In this document: positions 37,567 through 45,097 of the stretch, one piece after another
Layout of the letters: every line of letters starts with the position of its first letter
Position numbering within the stretch: the stretch's first letter is position 1
From: Cohnella luojiensis
GTDB lineage: Bacteria > Bacillota > Bacilli > Paenibacillales > Paenibacillaceae
Reading direction: 5' to 3'
Length of the DNA: 64,000 nt
Assembly: GCF_004564235.1 (NCBI RefSeq)
Contig: NZ_SOMN01000028.1
Coordinates: forward strand, 1-64,000
The notes under the pieces: model-generated
Seen by the model: only the letters and a program-made list of their open reading frames with translations
Database searches by the model: none
Told to the model about the DNA's origin: nothing
Translations under genes and position numbers: made by a program

Positions 37567-38445
37567 TTACGCCCATGGGTACAAACGACGGTTAAGGAAC
37601 GCGAAGATACGGTCGCTGATCAACCCGAGGAGCCCGATGACGATAATTCCGACGAAAATCTGCTCCGTATTCAGGAATCTCTGGGCTTTCATGATGGCGT
37701 AACCCAGTCCGCTATTGACCGCGACGAGCTCCGCGACGACCAGATAAGTCCAAGCCCATCCCAGCATCAATCTAAGCGTATTAAGCAACCGCGGTTGCAC
37801 CGCCGGGATGATGACCGTTTGGATCGCTTGCCACCGGCTAGCCCCCAGAGTAAACGAGGCTTGCACCAAATCCTTGGAGACAAGGCGAGTATCCGAAGCA
37901 ACCATCAACACCAGTTGAAAGAAGCAGCCCGTGAAAATCAGCAGGATTTTCGCCGACTCGCCGATCCCCGCCCACACCATGATAAGAGGGATGAACGCCA
38001 CGGCGGGCATGTAACGGATGAACTCCATCGGCGGCTCGATGAACGCTTCCCCGAAGCGATAGGTTCCCGCGAAAAGTCCGATCGGAATGGCAACCAAACA
38101 AGCCAGCATAAAACCAGCGGACACCCGGAAAATACTAATTCCGATATGATTCCAATAATCGCTTGTACCCAGCAACTTAATCATTGTAGTAAAAACCTTG
38201 TCGGGCGTCGGGAGAAAAATCGGATTGACGAGCTGCCCATAGCTGAGTATGGACCATATTCCGATCATGACTAGAAAGGAGATCGTCGCGGTAATCCCGA
38301 AGCTCCGCTTCGGAATATCCTCGAAGATTTGCATGGTATGCCGTTTCCTTGCTTTGGCGGCGGAGACCGCGGACGATGACGTTTCTGCTTCTAAGTTGAC
38401 CTTGCCCGCGATCGGCACGCCCAATGATGGGTTCGGCTTACTCAT
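37567..38445 (-). CDS. ABC transporter permease, NitT/TauT family (probable guanidine transporter)
   Basis: 292 residues with a long polar N-terminus and about six helices from residue 50. The EAA-type loop is ASFTLGASRWQAIQTVIIPAVQP, which contacts the ATPase. SsuC/TauC/NrtB type. It lies between the binding protein (six-base gap) and the ATPase, consistent with one transcript. Confidence 0.9.
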   Translation of the reverse strand: MSKPNPSLGVPIAGKVNLEAETSSSAVSAAKARKRHTMQIFEDIPKRSFGITATISFLVMIGIWSILSYGQLVNPIFLPTPDKVFTTMIKLLGTSDYWNHIGISIFRVSAGFMLACLVAIPIGLFAGTYRFGEAFIEPPMEFIRYMPAVAFIPLIMVWAGIGESAKILLIFTGCFFQLVLMVASDTRLVSKDLVQASFTLGASRWQAIQTVIIPAVQPRLLNTLRLMLGWAWTYLVVAELVAVNSGLGYAIMKAQRFLNTEQIFVGIIVIGLLGLISDRIFAFLNRRLYPWA

Positions 38446-38451
38446 GGTCTA

Positions 38452-39474
38452 TCACTCTCCCGCTGCTTGTTGAACGAACTTTGGCTCCAGCAATGCATCC
38501 ACATCAGGAATGTCGGTAATCATATCGAGTTTCTTGAGGAACTCTGCCGTCTTCTTGCCCGTGAAGGAGAGCGAAGTCATTTCCTCTCTTTTGCCGAAGG
38601 CATTGACGTTATCTTCCTTGCTGAACAGCTTGATGCTCTCGAGTCCGAGCTTGAAGTCTTCCGGCGTCGTCTCGGCCTTCTTGGCCATGATCTCGATGGA
38701 TTCCGCTTCGTTCGCTTTGTAATATTCCAGCGCGTCGAACCACGCGTCGATAATCTTCTGAACGTCTTCGGAACGATCTTCTACGACGCTCTCGCGGAAC
38801 ACGAGCAGATCGGGAATGAGGCCCGGCGTTTCTTTGGAGGAAAATAAGATCTTGCCCTTGCCTTCTTTAACCGCCTTCGTCTGGAACGGCTCCCACAGCA
38901 CGGATGCATCCGTGTTGCCGGCAATGAAAGCGGGGCCCGCATCGTTGACCGTCATATTCACGTAATTGATGTCGCTCTCGCCTAATCCGTTTTGTTCCAA
39001 TGCGGTCAAAAGGAGCAGATGGTCAACGGTTCCGAGCTCCGTGGCGACGGTCTTGCCCTTCAAGTCCTTCACGCTTCCGATGTCAGGCTTGCTAACAATC
39101 GCGTCTCCTCCGTCGGAGTTGTCGTTTACCAGCACGGCCTTCAGCTTAATGCCCTTGGAAGCGGCAGGGAGCGTATCGGACAGCGTCTGGCTGTTCGCGT
39201 CTACCTTGCCCGTAGCGAGCGCTTGTAGGGAATCGCTGTAGACCGGGAACCATTCGAGCTTCACGTTAACGCCATGCTTCTCGAAGAATCCCTTCTCCTC
39301 AACCAGATACCAGAAAAACCAGCCCGGCCATGGGCTGAGCGCGATGGAGATCGGATCGTCCGAGCCTTTCGAATTGTCTTTGTTCCCGCACGCGGAGAGT
39401 ACGACAGCAACGGCAAGCAAGATGGACAAAGCGATGAACAATACCTTACGGGGACTTCTCAGACTCTGGTTCAT
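38452..39474 (-). CDS. ABC transporter substrate-binding lipoprotein, NitT/TauT family (probable guanidine-binding)
   Basis: 340 residues from the ATG at 39474 (AAGGAG upstream). A lipoprotein signal ends in the lipobox LSAC (Cys29). The mature protein has the NMT1/SsuA fold: ISIALSPWPGWFFWYLVEEKG, GKVDANSQTLSDTLP and KGKTVATELGTVDHLLL. The upstream ORF extension to 39603 is riboswitch sequence, not protein. Related binding proteins behind guanidine-I riboswitches include guanidine transporters known from cyanobacteria; nitrate or sulfonate would be the alternatives without that RNA. Confidence 0.88.
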   Translation of the reverse strand: MNQSLRSPRKVLFIALSILLAVAVVLSACGNKDNSKGSDDPISIALSPWPGWFFWYLVEEKGFFEKHGVNVKLEWFPVYSDSLQALATGKVDANSQTLSDTLPAASKGIKLKAVLVNDNSDGGDAIVSKPDIGSVKDLKGKTVATELGTVDHLLLLTALEQNGLGESDINYVNMTVNDAGPAFIAGNTDASVLWEPFQTKAVKEGKGKILFSSKETPGLIPDLLVFRESVVEDRSEDVQKIIDAWFDALEYYKANEAESIEIMAKKAETTPEDFKLGLESIKLFSKEDNVNAFGKREEMTSLSFTGKKTAEFLKKLDMITDIPDVDALLEPKFVQQAAGE

Positions 39475-39506
39475 ACGATCCCACTCCTTTATATTTAGCT
39501 TCTTGA

Positions 39507-39545
39507 AAATAACAAAAGCCCGGGAGAGAGGGTCTCCCAGGCTTT
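39507..39545 (-). terminator. Riboswitch expression-platform terminator
   Basis: Minus-strand ACAAAAGCC-GGGAGA / TCTCCC-GGCTTTTGT followed by TATTTTC. Its 5' arm is also the conserved 3' end of the guanidine-I aptamer, so aptamer folding and termination exclude each other. Confidence 0.88.
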
Positions 39546-39646
39546 TGTCCTTCCGTGTGATATGGCGGGGACGTTCACTTAACCTCCCGCTGCCATACGC
39601 CATCTCTTGGACCAGCTTGACCTTGCGGCAACGGAACCCTAGACGA
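39522..39646 (-). promoter_or_regulatory. Guanidine-I (ykkC) riboswitch
   Basis: The minus strand shows the ykkC landmarks in order: CTAGGGTTCCG near 39642, CTGGTCCAAGAG near 39615, GCGGGAGG near 39585, and GGACAAAAGCCTGGGAG at the 3' end overlapping a terminator. This class turns genes on with guanidinium. It precedes a three-gene ABC transporter. A database covariance search was not possible here. Confidence 0.88.
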
Positions 39647-39658
39647 CTTTTTCGTTCC

Positions 39659-39707
39659 TACAAGAATAAACGGGCTGCGCCGTCTTTCGTCGGCGAATAC
39701 GTTTATA
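39659..39707 (+). repeat. Intergenic repeat copy H inside the riboswitch leader
   Basis: Plus-strand ATAAACG (39666-39672) pairs with CGTTTAT (39700-39706), with inner CGCCG/CGGCG. It is the first hairpin of the repeat family and lies between the predicted promoter and the guanidine aptamer, so it is transcribed as part of the leader. Confidence 0.7.
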
Positions 39708-39746
39708 TCGGAGAGGAACCTTTATTCGATTGTCAACTTTGTTTAC

Positions 39747-39776
39747 ATTCTACCAACCATACTCTTCATCCGTCAA
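39747..39776 (-). promoter_or_regulatory. Guanidine transporter operon promoter
   Basis: Minus-strand -35 TTGACG (39776-39771), 18-bp spacer and -10 TAGAAT (39752-39747). Start near 39740, giving a leader of about 265 nt. Confidence 0.7.
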
Positions 39777-39782
39777 TATAAA

Positions 39783-39799
39783 TGTTAGTTTTTATAACA
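39783..39799 (-). promoter_or_regulatory. GlnR/TnrA box upstream of the guanidine transporter
   Basis: Minus-strand TGTTATAAAAACTAACA fits TGTNA-N7-TNACA exactly, with the A/T-rich middle usual for this site. Centre about 51 bp before the predicted start, an activating position. Confidence 0.75.
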
Positions 39800-39816
39800 T
39801 AGCCATATTATAACAA

Positions 39817-40524
39817 TTAAATGGTGAGATGTTTCAAAACTGCCAGATCGTCCAAGTCCTCGCGCCCGCCCTGCCATACGATCGACCCTTTTTCCATAAT
39901 GTAGAAGCGGTCCCCGACGCTGCGAACGAAATCCAGGCTTTGCTCCACGAGGAGGATGGCCGTCTTCCCTTCGTCGCGGATCGAACGAATCACGTCTTGG
40001 ATATCGTCCACGATCGAGGGCTGTATGCCTTCCGTAGGCTCGTCGAGCACAAGCAGCTCCGGCTCGGAGATCAACGCCCTGGCGAATGCGAGTTGCTGTT
40101 GTTGGCCACCGCTCAGATCTCCGCCCCTACGCTTGTAGAAGGTCGGCAGGATGGGGAATTTTTCGATCGCTTCCCGCGGAATCTCTTTGCTTCTGCGTTT
40201 GGCGGAATTCGGATGCGCTTCAAGCCCGATGCGCAGATTCTCGTAGACGGACAATTGGGAAAAAATCTCGCGCCCTTGCGGAACATAGCCAATTCCTTTC
40301 TTCGCCCGCTCCCCCGGCGCCCACTTCGTTACATCGACGCCCTTGAACGAAACGGAACCTTTCCTCGCCTTCAGCAAACCCATGATGCTTTTCACCAACG
40401 TGGACTTTCCAACGCCGTTGCGGCCCATCAGACAAACGACCCGGCCGGGCTCAACCGTGAGGGAAACATCCCGCAAGATCACGCTCTCGCCATACCCCGC
40501 CTCAAGCTGTTGAACTGACAACAT
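39817..40524 (-). CDS. urtE: Urea ABC transporter ATP-binding protein UrtE
   Basis: 235 residues, LivF-like: Walker A GRNGVGKST, signature LSGGQQQQLAFARAL and Walker B LLVLDEPTEGIQPS, the last including the EGIQPSIV segment common in UrtE. It overlaps urtD by 23 bases. No terminator separates it from the guanidine promoter, so urt transcripts may read on into the riboswitch leader. Confidence 0.93.
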   Translation of the reverse strand: MLSVQQLEAGYGESVILRDVSLTVEPGRVVCLMGRNGVGKSTLVKSIMGLLKARKGSVSFKGVDVTKWAPGERAKKGIGYVPQGREIFSQLSVYENLRIGLEAHPNSAKRRSKEIPREAIEKFPILPTFYKRRGGDLSGGQQQQLAFARALISEPELLVLDEPTEGIQPSIVDDIQDVIRSIRDEGKTAILLVEQSLDFVRSVGDRFYIMEKGSIVWQGGREDLDDLAVLKHLTI

Positions 40525-41290
40525 CGTAATCCCGCCTTTTCCTGCCCAGGTACACTTCCGCGACCCGGTCGTCTCTTTGCACCTCGTCCATGGACCCTTC
40601 CTTCAGAAGCTTCCCTTCGTGCATCACGGTGACCTTGCTCGCGAAATTACGCACGAATTCCATGTCGTGCTCCACGACGACGACAGTGCGTTTGCGTACG
40701 ATTTCCTGCAGCAGCTCGCCCGTTTTATCCGTTTCCTTATCCGTCATCCCCGCTACCGGCTCATCTAGAAGCAGGATTTCCGGTTCCTGCAGCAGCATCA
40801 TGCCGATCTCTAGCCATTGCTTCTCCCCGTGGGACAGCAGACCGGCGCGAAGCCTCTTCTTGTCGCCCAATCCGATCAACTCCAGCTCCGCATCTATGCG
40901 CTCTTGATCGATTTTTTTCATCGAAGCCCGTAAGGTAGACCAAACTCCCCGTTTCTGGGACATCGCGATTTCGAGGTTTTCTTCCACGGTTAAGCCCGAG
41001 AAGATCGACGGCGTTTGGAACTTCCGCCCGATCCCGAGCTGAGCGATCTCGTGCTCCTTGCGGCGCGTTACGTCGACGGTTCCCTTCTTTCCATGGAACG
41101 CCACGCTTCCCGCAGCGGGCTTCACCTTGCCGCAGATCGCGTCGAGCATCGTTGTTTTTCCCGCTCCGTTAGGCCCTATGAGGAACCTAAGCTCCCCCGC
41201 GGCTAACTCCAGGCTCATATCCTGAACCGCCTTGAAACCGTCAAACGATACCGTTACTTTTTGGCACGATAGAATTGAGGTTGAGTTCAT
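40502..41290 (-). CDS. urtD: Urea ABC transporter ATP-binding protein UrtD
   Basis: 262 residues, LivG-like: Walker A GPNGAGKTTMLDAICG, IGRKFQTPSIF typical of UrtD, signature LSHGEKQWLEIGMML (SHGEKQ as in the family) and Walker B LLLDEPVAGMTDKE. The ATG lies 50 bases inside urtC, but a strong AAGGAGG site precedes it, which supports this start. Confidence 0.93.
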   Translation of the reverse strand: MNSTSILSCQKVTVSFDGFKAVQDMSLELAAGELRFLIGPNGAGKTTMLDAICGKVKPAAGSVAFHGKKGTVDVTRRKEHEIAQLGIGRKFQTPSIFSGLTVEENLEIAMSQKRGVWSTLRASMKKIDQERIDAELELIGLGDKKRLRAGLLSHGEKQWLEIGMMLLQEPEILLLDEPVAGMTDKETDKTGELLQEIVRKRTVVVVEHDMEFVRNFASKVTVMHEGKLLKEGSMDEVQRDDRVAEVYLGRKRRDYDVVSSTA

Positions 41291-42353
41291 TCTCGTTCCG
41301 CCTCCTTGTTATCATTTGGCGCAACTGGCGGATCAAGCCGACAATCCCGCCCGGTAAAAATACAGTGACCACGATGAACAAAGCACCAAGCAAGAACAAC
41401 CAGAAATCGGGGTAAGACGCGCTGAGCTCGCTCTTCGCTTGCGTCATGATGACCGCTCCGATGACGGCTCCGACTAGAGTTCCGCGTCCCCCGATCGCGA
41501 CGAGCAACACCATCTCGATGGACGGCACGATTGCCATCATCGTCGGGGAGATTATGCCTACATGAAGGACGAACAACATTCCCGCGACTCCCGCCAAGCC
41601 AGCCGATACGGCAAACGCCGCCATCTGATAGCTCGATGGGTCATAGCCGAGGAACCGCGTGCGGTTCTCGCCGTCGCGAATCGCGCGAAGCACCTTGCCG
41701 AAACGGCTCTTGACCAAATATCTGCACAACAGGAATGCCAGGATAAGCGCCGCGACTGTCACCAAGTACACCATTGTCTTAGCCGTGTCGGACTTCAGGC
41801 TGTATCCGAACATTTTCGTATAACCCGTAAGCCCGTTCGTACCTCCCGTGTAAGCTTGCTGACCGACGAACAACGTTACCGTGATAATGACCAATGCTTG
41901 CGTCAGGATCGTAAAATAAACGCCGCGAATCCGGTTCCGGAAAGTAAAGAATCCAAGCAATAGTGCTAATCCGGCAGGTATGATAATGCCCATGGCCGCG
42001 GCGAACGCGAAGCTCTTGAAGGGCTCCCAGAACCACGGAAGCTTCGTGAGTCCCATCCAATCCATGAAATCCGGGAGTCTGGAGCCGCTCGAGACAAGCT
42101 TTAGATGCATCGCCATCGCATAGGCTCCTAATCCGAAGAACACCCCATGTCCTAAGCTCAAGATCCCCGTGTAACCCCACAGGAGATCTAATCCTAATGC
42201 CACGATCGCGAAAGCCAAGCATTTCGCCAGCAGGTTAAGACGGAAATCATTCAAATAGAGAGGCGCTGAGAATAATGCCGCCGCAGCGACGGCGTAGCCG
42301 ATCAGAAGCCAGATACGGCGCGGTAGAATAGCAGAGGATAGCAACGCAATCAC
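41241..42353 (-). CDS. urtC: Urea ABC transporter permease UrtC
   Basis: 370 residues with about ten helices, LivM-like: LGLDLLWGYTGILSLGHGVFFGLGAYAMAM broken over the first half, and FRNRIRGVYFTILTQALVI and GENRTRFLGYDP in the second. It forms the channel with UrtB. The 3' end overlaps urtD by 50 bases. Confidence 0.93.
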   Translation of the reverse strand: MIALLSSAILPRRIWLLIGYAVAAAALFSAPLYLNDFRLNLLAKCLAFAIVALGLDLLWGYTGILSLGHGVFFGLGAYAMAMHLKLVSSGSRLPDFMDWMGLTKLPWFWEPFKSFAFAAAMGIIIPAGLALLLGFFTFRNRIRGVYFTILTQALVIITVTLFVGQQAYTGGTNGLTGYTKMFGYSLKSDTAKTMVYLVTVAALILAFLLCRYLVKSRFGKVLRAIRDGENRTRFLGYDPSSYQMAAFAVSAGLAGVAGMLFVLHVGIISPTMMAIVPSIEMVLLVAIGGRGTLVGAVIGAVIMTQAKSELSASYPDFWLFLLGALFIVVTVFLPGGIVGLIRQLRQMITRRRNENELNLNSIVPKSNGIV

Positions 42354-42377
42354 CTTCTTCCTTACGTTAATCTGTTT

Positions 42378-43283
42378 CTAGTCCAAGGAACGGGTTCGAA
42401 CCGCGAACATCCCCATCGGCTTCCATTGCAGGAAGGCGACGATGCACAGGAACACCAGAACCTTGCCGAGCGAAGCATCCGTCCACCATTCGAACAAGGT
42501 GTTGAACACCCCGATGCCAAGCGCGCCGGCTACCGTACCGACCAGCTTGCCGACTCCGCCAAGCACGACGACCATGAACGCGTCGACGATATAATAGGTC
42601 CCGATAGACGGACCGATCGGACCGATCAAGGTGAGCGCGCAGCCCGCGATGCCGGCAATGCCCGATCCGATCGCGAACGTGAAAGAATCCACTCGCCTCG
42701 TCGAAATGCCGAGGCAAGCCGCCATATCCCGGTTCTGCATGACCGCACGCATCCGGCGTCCGGCGTTGCTGCGATAGATATACATGTACATGGCGAACAA
42801 ACACAATGCCACGAGACCGATAATGAATAAGCGTTTATAAGGAAGCACTACTCCCGTGAATATCGTCAGCCCGCCATCCAGCCATGAAGGACTTGCAACC
42901 GCAACGTTAGGCGCGCCGAATATGGAACGGGCCAGCTGCTGCAGCATTAAACCGACTCCCCAGGTGGCCAACAAGCTATCAAGCGGCCTTCCGTAGAGGA
43001 AGCGAATCAGCGTCACTTCAAGCAAATATCCGATCGCGAAGGCTATGACGAAGCTAGCCAAGATGGCTACGGGAAAATAAGCGTCGAATAGGCTCTTGGG
43101 AAGGGTAGATTTGAAAATCTGCTGCGTCATATACGCGCCGTAGGCGCCGATCATGATGAATTCTCCATGAGCCATATTGATGACTCTCATAAGGCCGAAA
43201 GTAATGGCAAGGCCCAAAGCGATAAGAAGCAGAATCGAGCTAACGCTTAGACCGTTAAAAATTTGCGAGACCCATATTTCCAT
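42378..43283 (-). CDS. urtB: Urea ABC transporter permease UrtB
   Basis: 301 residues, LivH-like, about eight helices. Seen: [19 protein letters not shown] near the N-terminus and the [22 protein letters not shown] cytoplasmic loop, which is characteristic of UrtB, followed by [17 protein letters not shown]. It follows urtA by about 100 bases containing a hairpin. Confidence 0.94.
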   Translation of the reverse strand: MEIWVSQIFNGLSVSSILLLIALGLAITFGLMRVINMAHGEFIMIGAYGAYMTQQIFKSTLPKSLFDAYFPVAILASFVIAFAIGYLLEVTLIRFLYGRPLDSLLATWGVGLMLQQLARSIFGAPNVAVASPSWLDGGLTIFTGVVLPYKRLFIIGLVALCLFAMYMYIYRSNAGRRMRAVMQNRDMAACLGISTRRVDSFTFAIGSGIAGIAGCALTLIGPIGPSIGTYYIVDAFMVVVLGGVGKLVGTVAGALGIGVFNTLFEWWTDASLGKVLVFLCIVAFLQWKPMGMFAVRTRSLD

Positions 43284-43326
43284 TGCGTTACCCCCCCTAC
43301 TCCGAATACGTGAAGCGGTTTGCTTA

Positions 43327-43351
43327 TAAACCGAGGGAAGCCTCGGTTTTC
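43327..43351 (-). other. Hairpin between urtA and urtB
   Basis: Minus-strand AAACCGAGG-CTTC-CCTCGGTTT, a perfect 9-bp stem followed by ATAAGC. Such hairpins after binding-protein genes often protect the upstream message or cause partial termination, giving excess binding protein. Confidence 0.7.
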
Positions 43352-43385
43352 ACCGAACACTTCCCCCAGCCGCGTTGACTATCCT

Positions 43386-44660
43386 TTATTGATCGCTTAA
43401 GCCTTTTGCCCAATCGTAGGTCGTCAGATATGGATCCGGTTTAACAGGACCGCCGGAGTTCCACAGTTCCACGATTTGACCGTCCGCTTTGATCTCGCCG
43501 ATCCGAACCGTTTTGTAGATATGCTGGTTATCGCCGTCGATCGTAACTTTGCCTTCGGGAGCGTTGAACTCGATCCCTTTAGCCGCTTCCTTCACCTTGT
43601 CGACTTCGAAGGATCCGGCTTTCTCGGCCGCAGCCGCCCACAGGTATACCGCTACATAACCAGCTTCCATCGGATCGCTCGTTACGCTATCCGCGCCGTA
43701 CTCTTTCTTGAAGTTCTCGACGAACACTTTGTTCTCCGGCGTGTCCGTCGTTTGGTAGTAATCCCAAGCAACGAGGTGACCGGTTAAGTATTCAGGTCCG
43801 ATGCCTTTCACTTCTTCTTCCGCAACGGATACGGAGATCGTCATCAGATCCGCCGCCGTAATGCCGGCGTCTTTCAATTGCTTGAAGAAGGCCACGTTGC
43901 TATCGCCGTTCAGCGTGTTGTACACGACGTCAGGCTTCGCTTCTTTGATCTTCGCGATGATCGTGGTGTAATCGGTATGTCCGAGCGGAGTGTATTCTTC
44001 GGCTACCGTCTCTCCGCCTTTGGCCGCTAATTGCGCCTTGATGATCTTGTTAGCCGTGCGAGGGAATACATAGTCCGAACCGAGAAGAAATACTTTCTTC
44101 TTGCCTTTCTCTAAGAGGAAATCCACGGATGGAATGATTTGTTGGTTCGTCGTTGCGCCCGTGTAGAAAATGTTAGGGGATGATTCCAAGCCTTCGTATT
44201 GAACCGGGTACCAGAGGAGTCCGTTCAATTCTTCGAATACCGGCAGCATCGCTTTACGGCTTGAGGAAGTCCATCCGCCGAATACCGTCGCGACTTTATC
44301 TTCCGATATCAACTTGCGGGCCTTCTCCGCGAATGTCGGCCAGTCGGACGCTCCGTCCTCTACGACCGCTTCGATCTGTTTGCCTAGCACGCCGCCCTTA
44401 GCATTGATTTCTTTGATCGCCATCAGCTCGGAGTTCTTAACCGTTACTTCGCTGATGGACATCGTGCCGCTCAAGGAATGAAGGATTCCGACCTTAACCG
44501 TATCCCCTCCCGCAGCAACAGCCGACGATGCAGCTTCGGATGACGGTGCTGATGACGAGCTTGACGCCTCGTTATTGTTGTTGTTGCCGCCGCAACCCGC
44601 CAGCGCCAAACTTGCCGTCATTGCCAGAACGAAACCTTTTAACAAATTGCTCTTCTTCAT
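43386..44660 (-). CDS. urtA: Urea ABC transporter substrate-binding lipoprotein UrtA
   Basis: 424 residues. A lipoprotein signal ends in LALAGC (Cys23), then a serine/alanine-rich linker. The mature part has UrtA features: [56 protein letters not shown] and the [15 protein letters not shown] segment. This distinguishes it from amino-acid LivK/AmiC proteins. First gene of urtABCDE, with a GlnR-type box overlapping its promoter. Confidence 0.95.
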   Translation of the reverse strand: MKKSNLLKGFVLAMTASLALAGCGGNNNNNEASSSSSAPSSEAASSAVAAGGDTVKVGILHSLSGTMSISEVTVKNSELMAIKEINAKGGVLGKQIEAVVEDGASDWPTFAEKARKLISEDKVATVFGGWTSSSRKAMLPVFEELNGLLWYPVQYEGLESSPNIFYTGATTNQQIIPSVDFLLEKGKKKVFLLGSDYVFPRTANKIIKAQLAAKGGETVAEEYTPLGHTDYTTIIAKIKEAKPDVVYNTLNGDSNVAFFKQLKDAGITAADLMTISVSVAEEEVKGIGPEYLTGHLVAWDYYQTTDTPENKVFVENFKKEYGADSVTSDPMEAGYVAVYLWAAAAEKAGSFEVDKVKEAAKGIEFNAPEGKVTIDGDNQHIYKTVRIGEIKADGQIVELWNSGGPVKPDPYLTTYDWAKGLSDQ

Positions 44661-44703
44661 CTTTCCACTCCCCGATCCTTAGTATGGTTTTTTCTCTCTA
44701 AAT

Positions 44704-44715
44704 CCGAACGTTCGG
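44704..44715. other. 12-bp palindrome in the urtA leader
   Basis: CCGAACGTTCGG, perfectly self-complementary, with a further AACCGTTCG at 44731-44739. It lies between the predicted start site and the urtA ribosome-binding site. Possible operator or small hairpin; no regulator recognised. Confidence 0.4.
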
Positions 44716-44746
44716 TTCTCTCCACAGCCCAACCGTTCGTAAATAC

Positions 44747-44776
44747 ATTATATGGTTATGTCATCTTAAGTGTCAA
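44747..44776 (-). promoter_or_regulatory. urtA promoter
   Basis: Minus-strand -35 TTGACA (44776-44771), 18-bp spacer and -10 TATAAT (44752-44747). Start near 44740. Confidence 0.75.
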
Positions 44777-44787
44777 TATACCTCACA
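44771..44787 (-). promoter_or_regulatory. GlnR/TnrA box overlapping the urtA -35
   Basis: Minus-strand TGTGAGGTATATTGACA fits TGTNA-N7-TNACA exactly. Its distal half is the -35 element, centre near -39. This position differs from the two other boxes and could mean repression or use of another promoter. Confidence 0.65.
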
Positions 44788-44930
44788 TAAAATATTGTTT
44801 TTGAACTATTTTTGAGGATTTTAGCCTTCTTTTGCGTTATATATTCTTACACGAATAGTGCTGAGGTCTTAATTATACAATAAAAACCTTTTCGTTATGG
44901 GAGGTTTTGTCCGTATAATATGTTTCTGAA

Positions 44931-45028
44931 ACAAGCATAAACGGCTGTCGCCGTCCTTTGGATGGCTGCATAGGTTTATGTCGGTGTCGATTCGGAAATG
45001 GATAGTTTTATACATTCTGAATCGATAA
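44931..45028 (+). repeat. Double-hairpin intergenic repeat, copy B
   Basis: Hairpin 1 (44936-44980): CATAAAC / GTTTATG with inner CCGTCC/GGATGG. Hairpin 2 (44988-45024): CGATTC / GAATCG continued by ATG/CAT. Near-identical layout to copy A, including ATGGATAG between the arms of hairpin 2. Confidence 0.8.
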
Positions 45029-45085
45029 AAAAAACGTGCCCGGACCCCATCGGTAACTCCGATAGGAATCCAGTACACGTCTTTA
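45028..45085 (-). terminator. Terminator of the parvulin lipoprotein gene
   Basis: Minus-strand outer stem ACGTG/CACGT with inner CCTATCGG/CCGATGGG, followed by eight T. About 15-70 nt after the stop codon at 45098. Confidence 0.8.
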
Positions 45086-45097
45086 TGGTTTGTCCAA

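Noticed and set aside
39475..39603. N-terminal extension of the guanidine-binding lipoprotein
   Set aside because: The extended frame is the riboswitch and its terminator. The ATG at 39474 has a ribosome-binding site and begins a proper lipoprotein signal.
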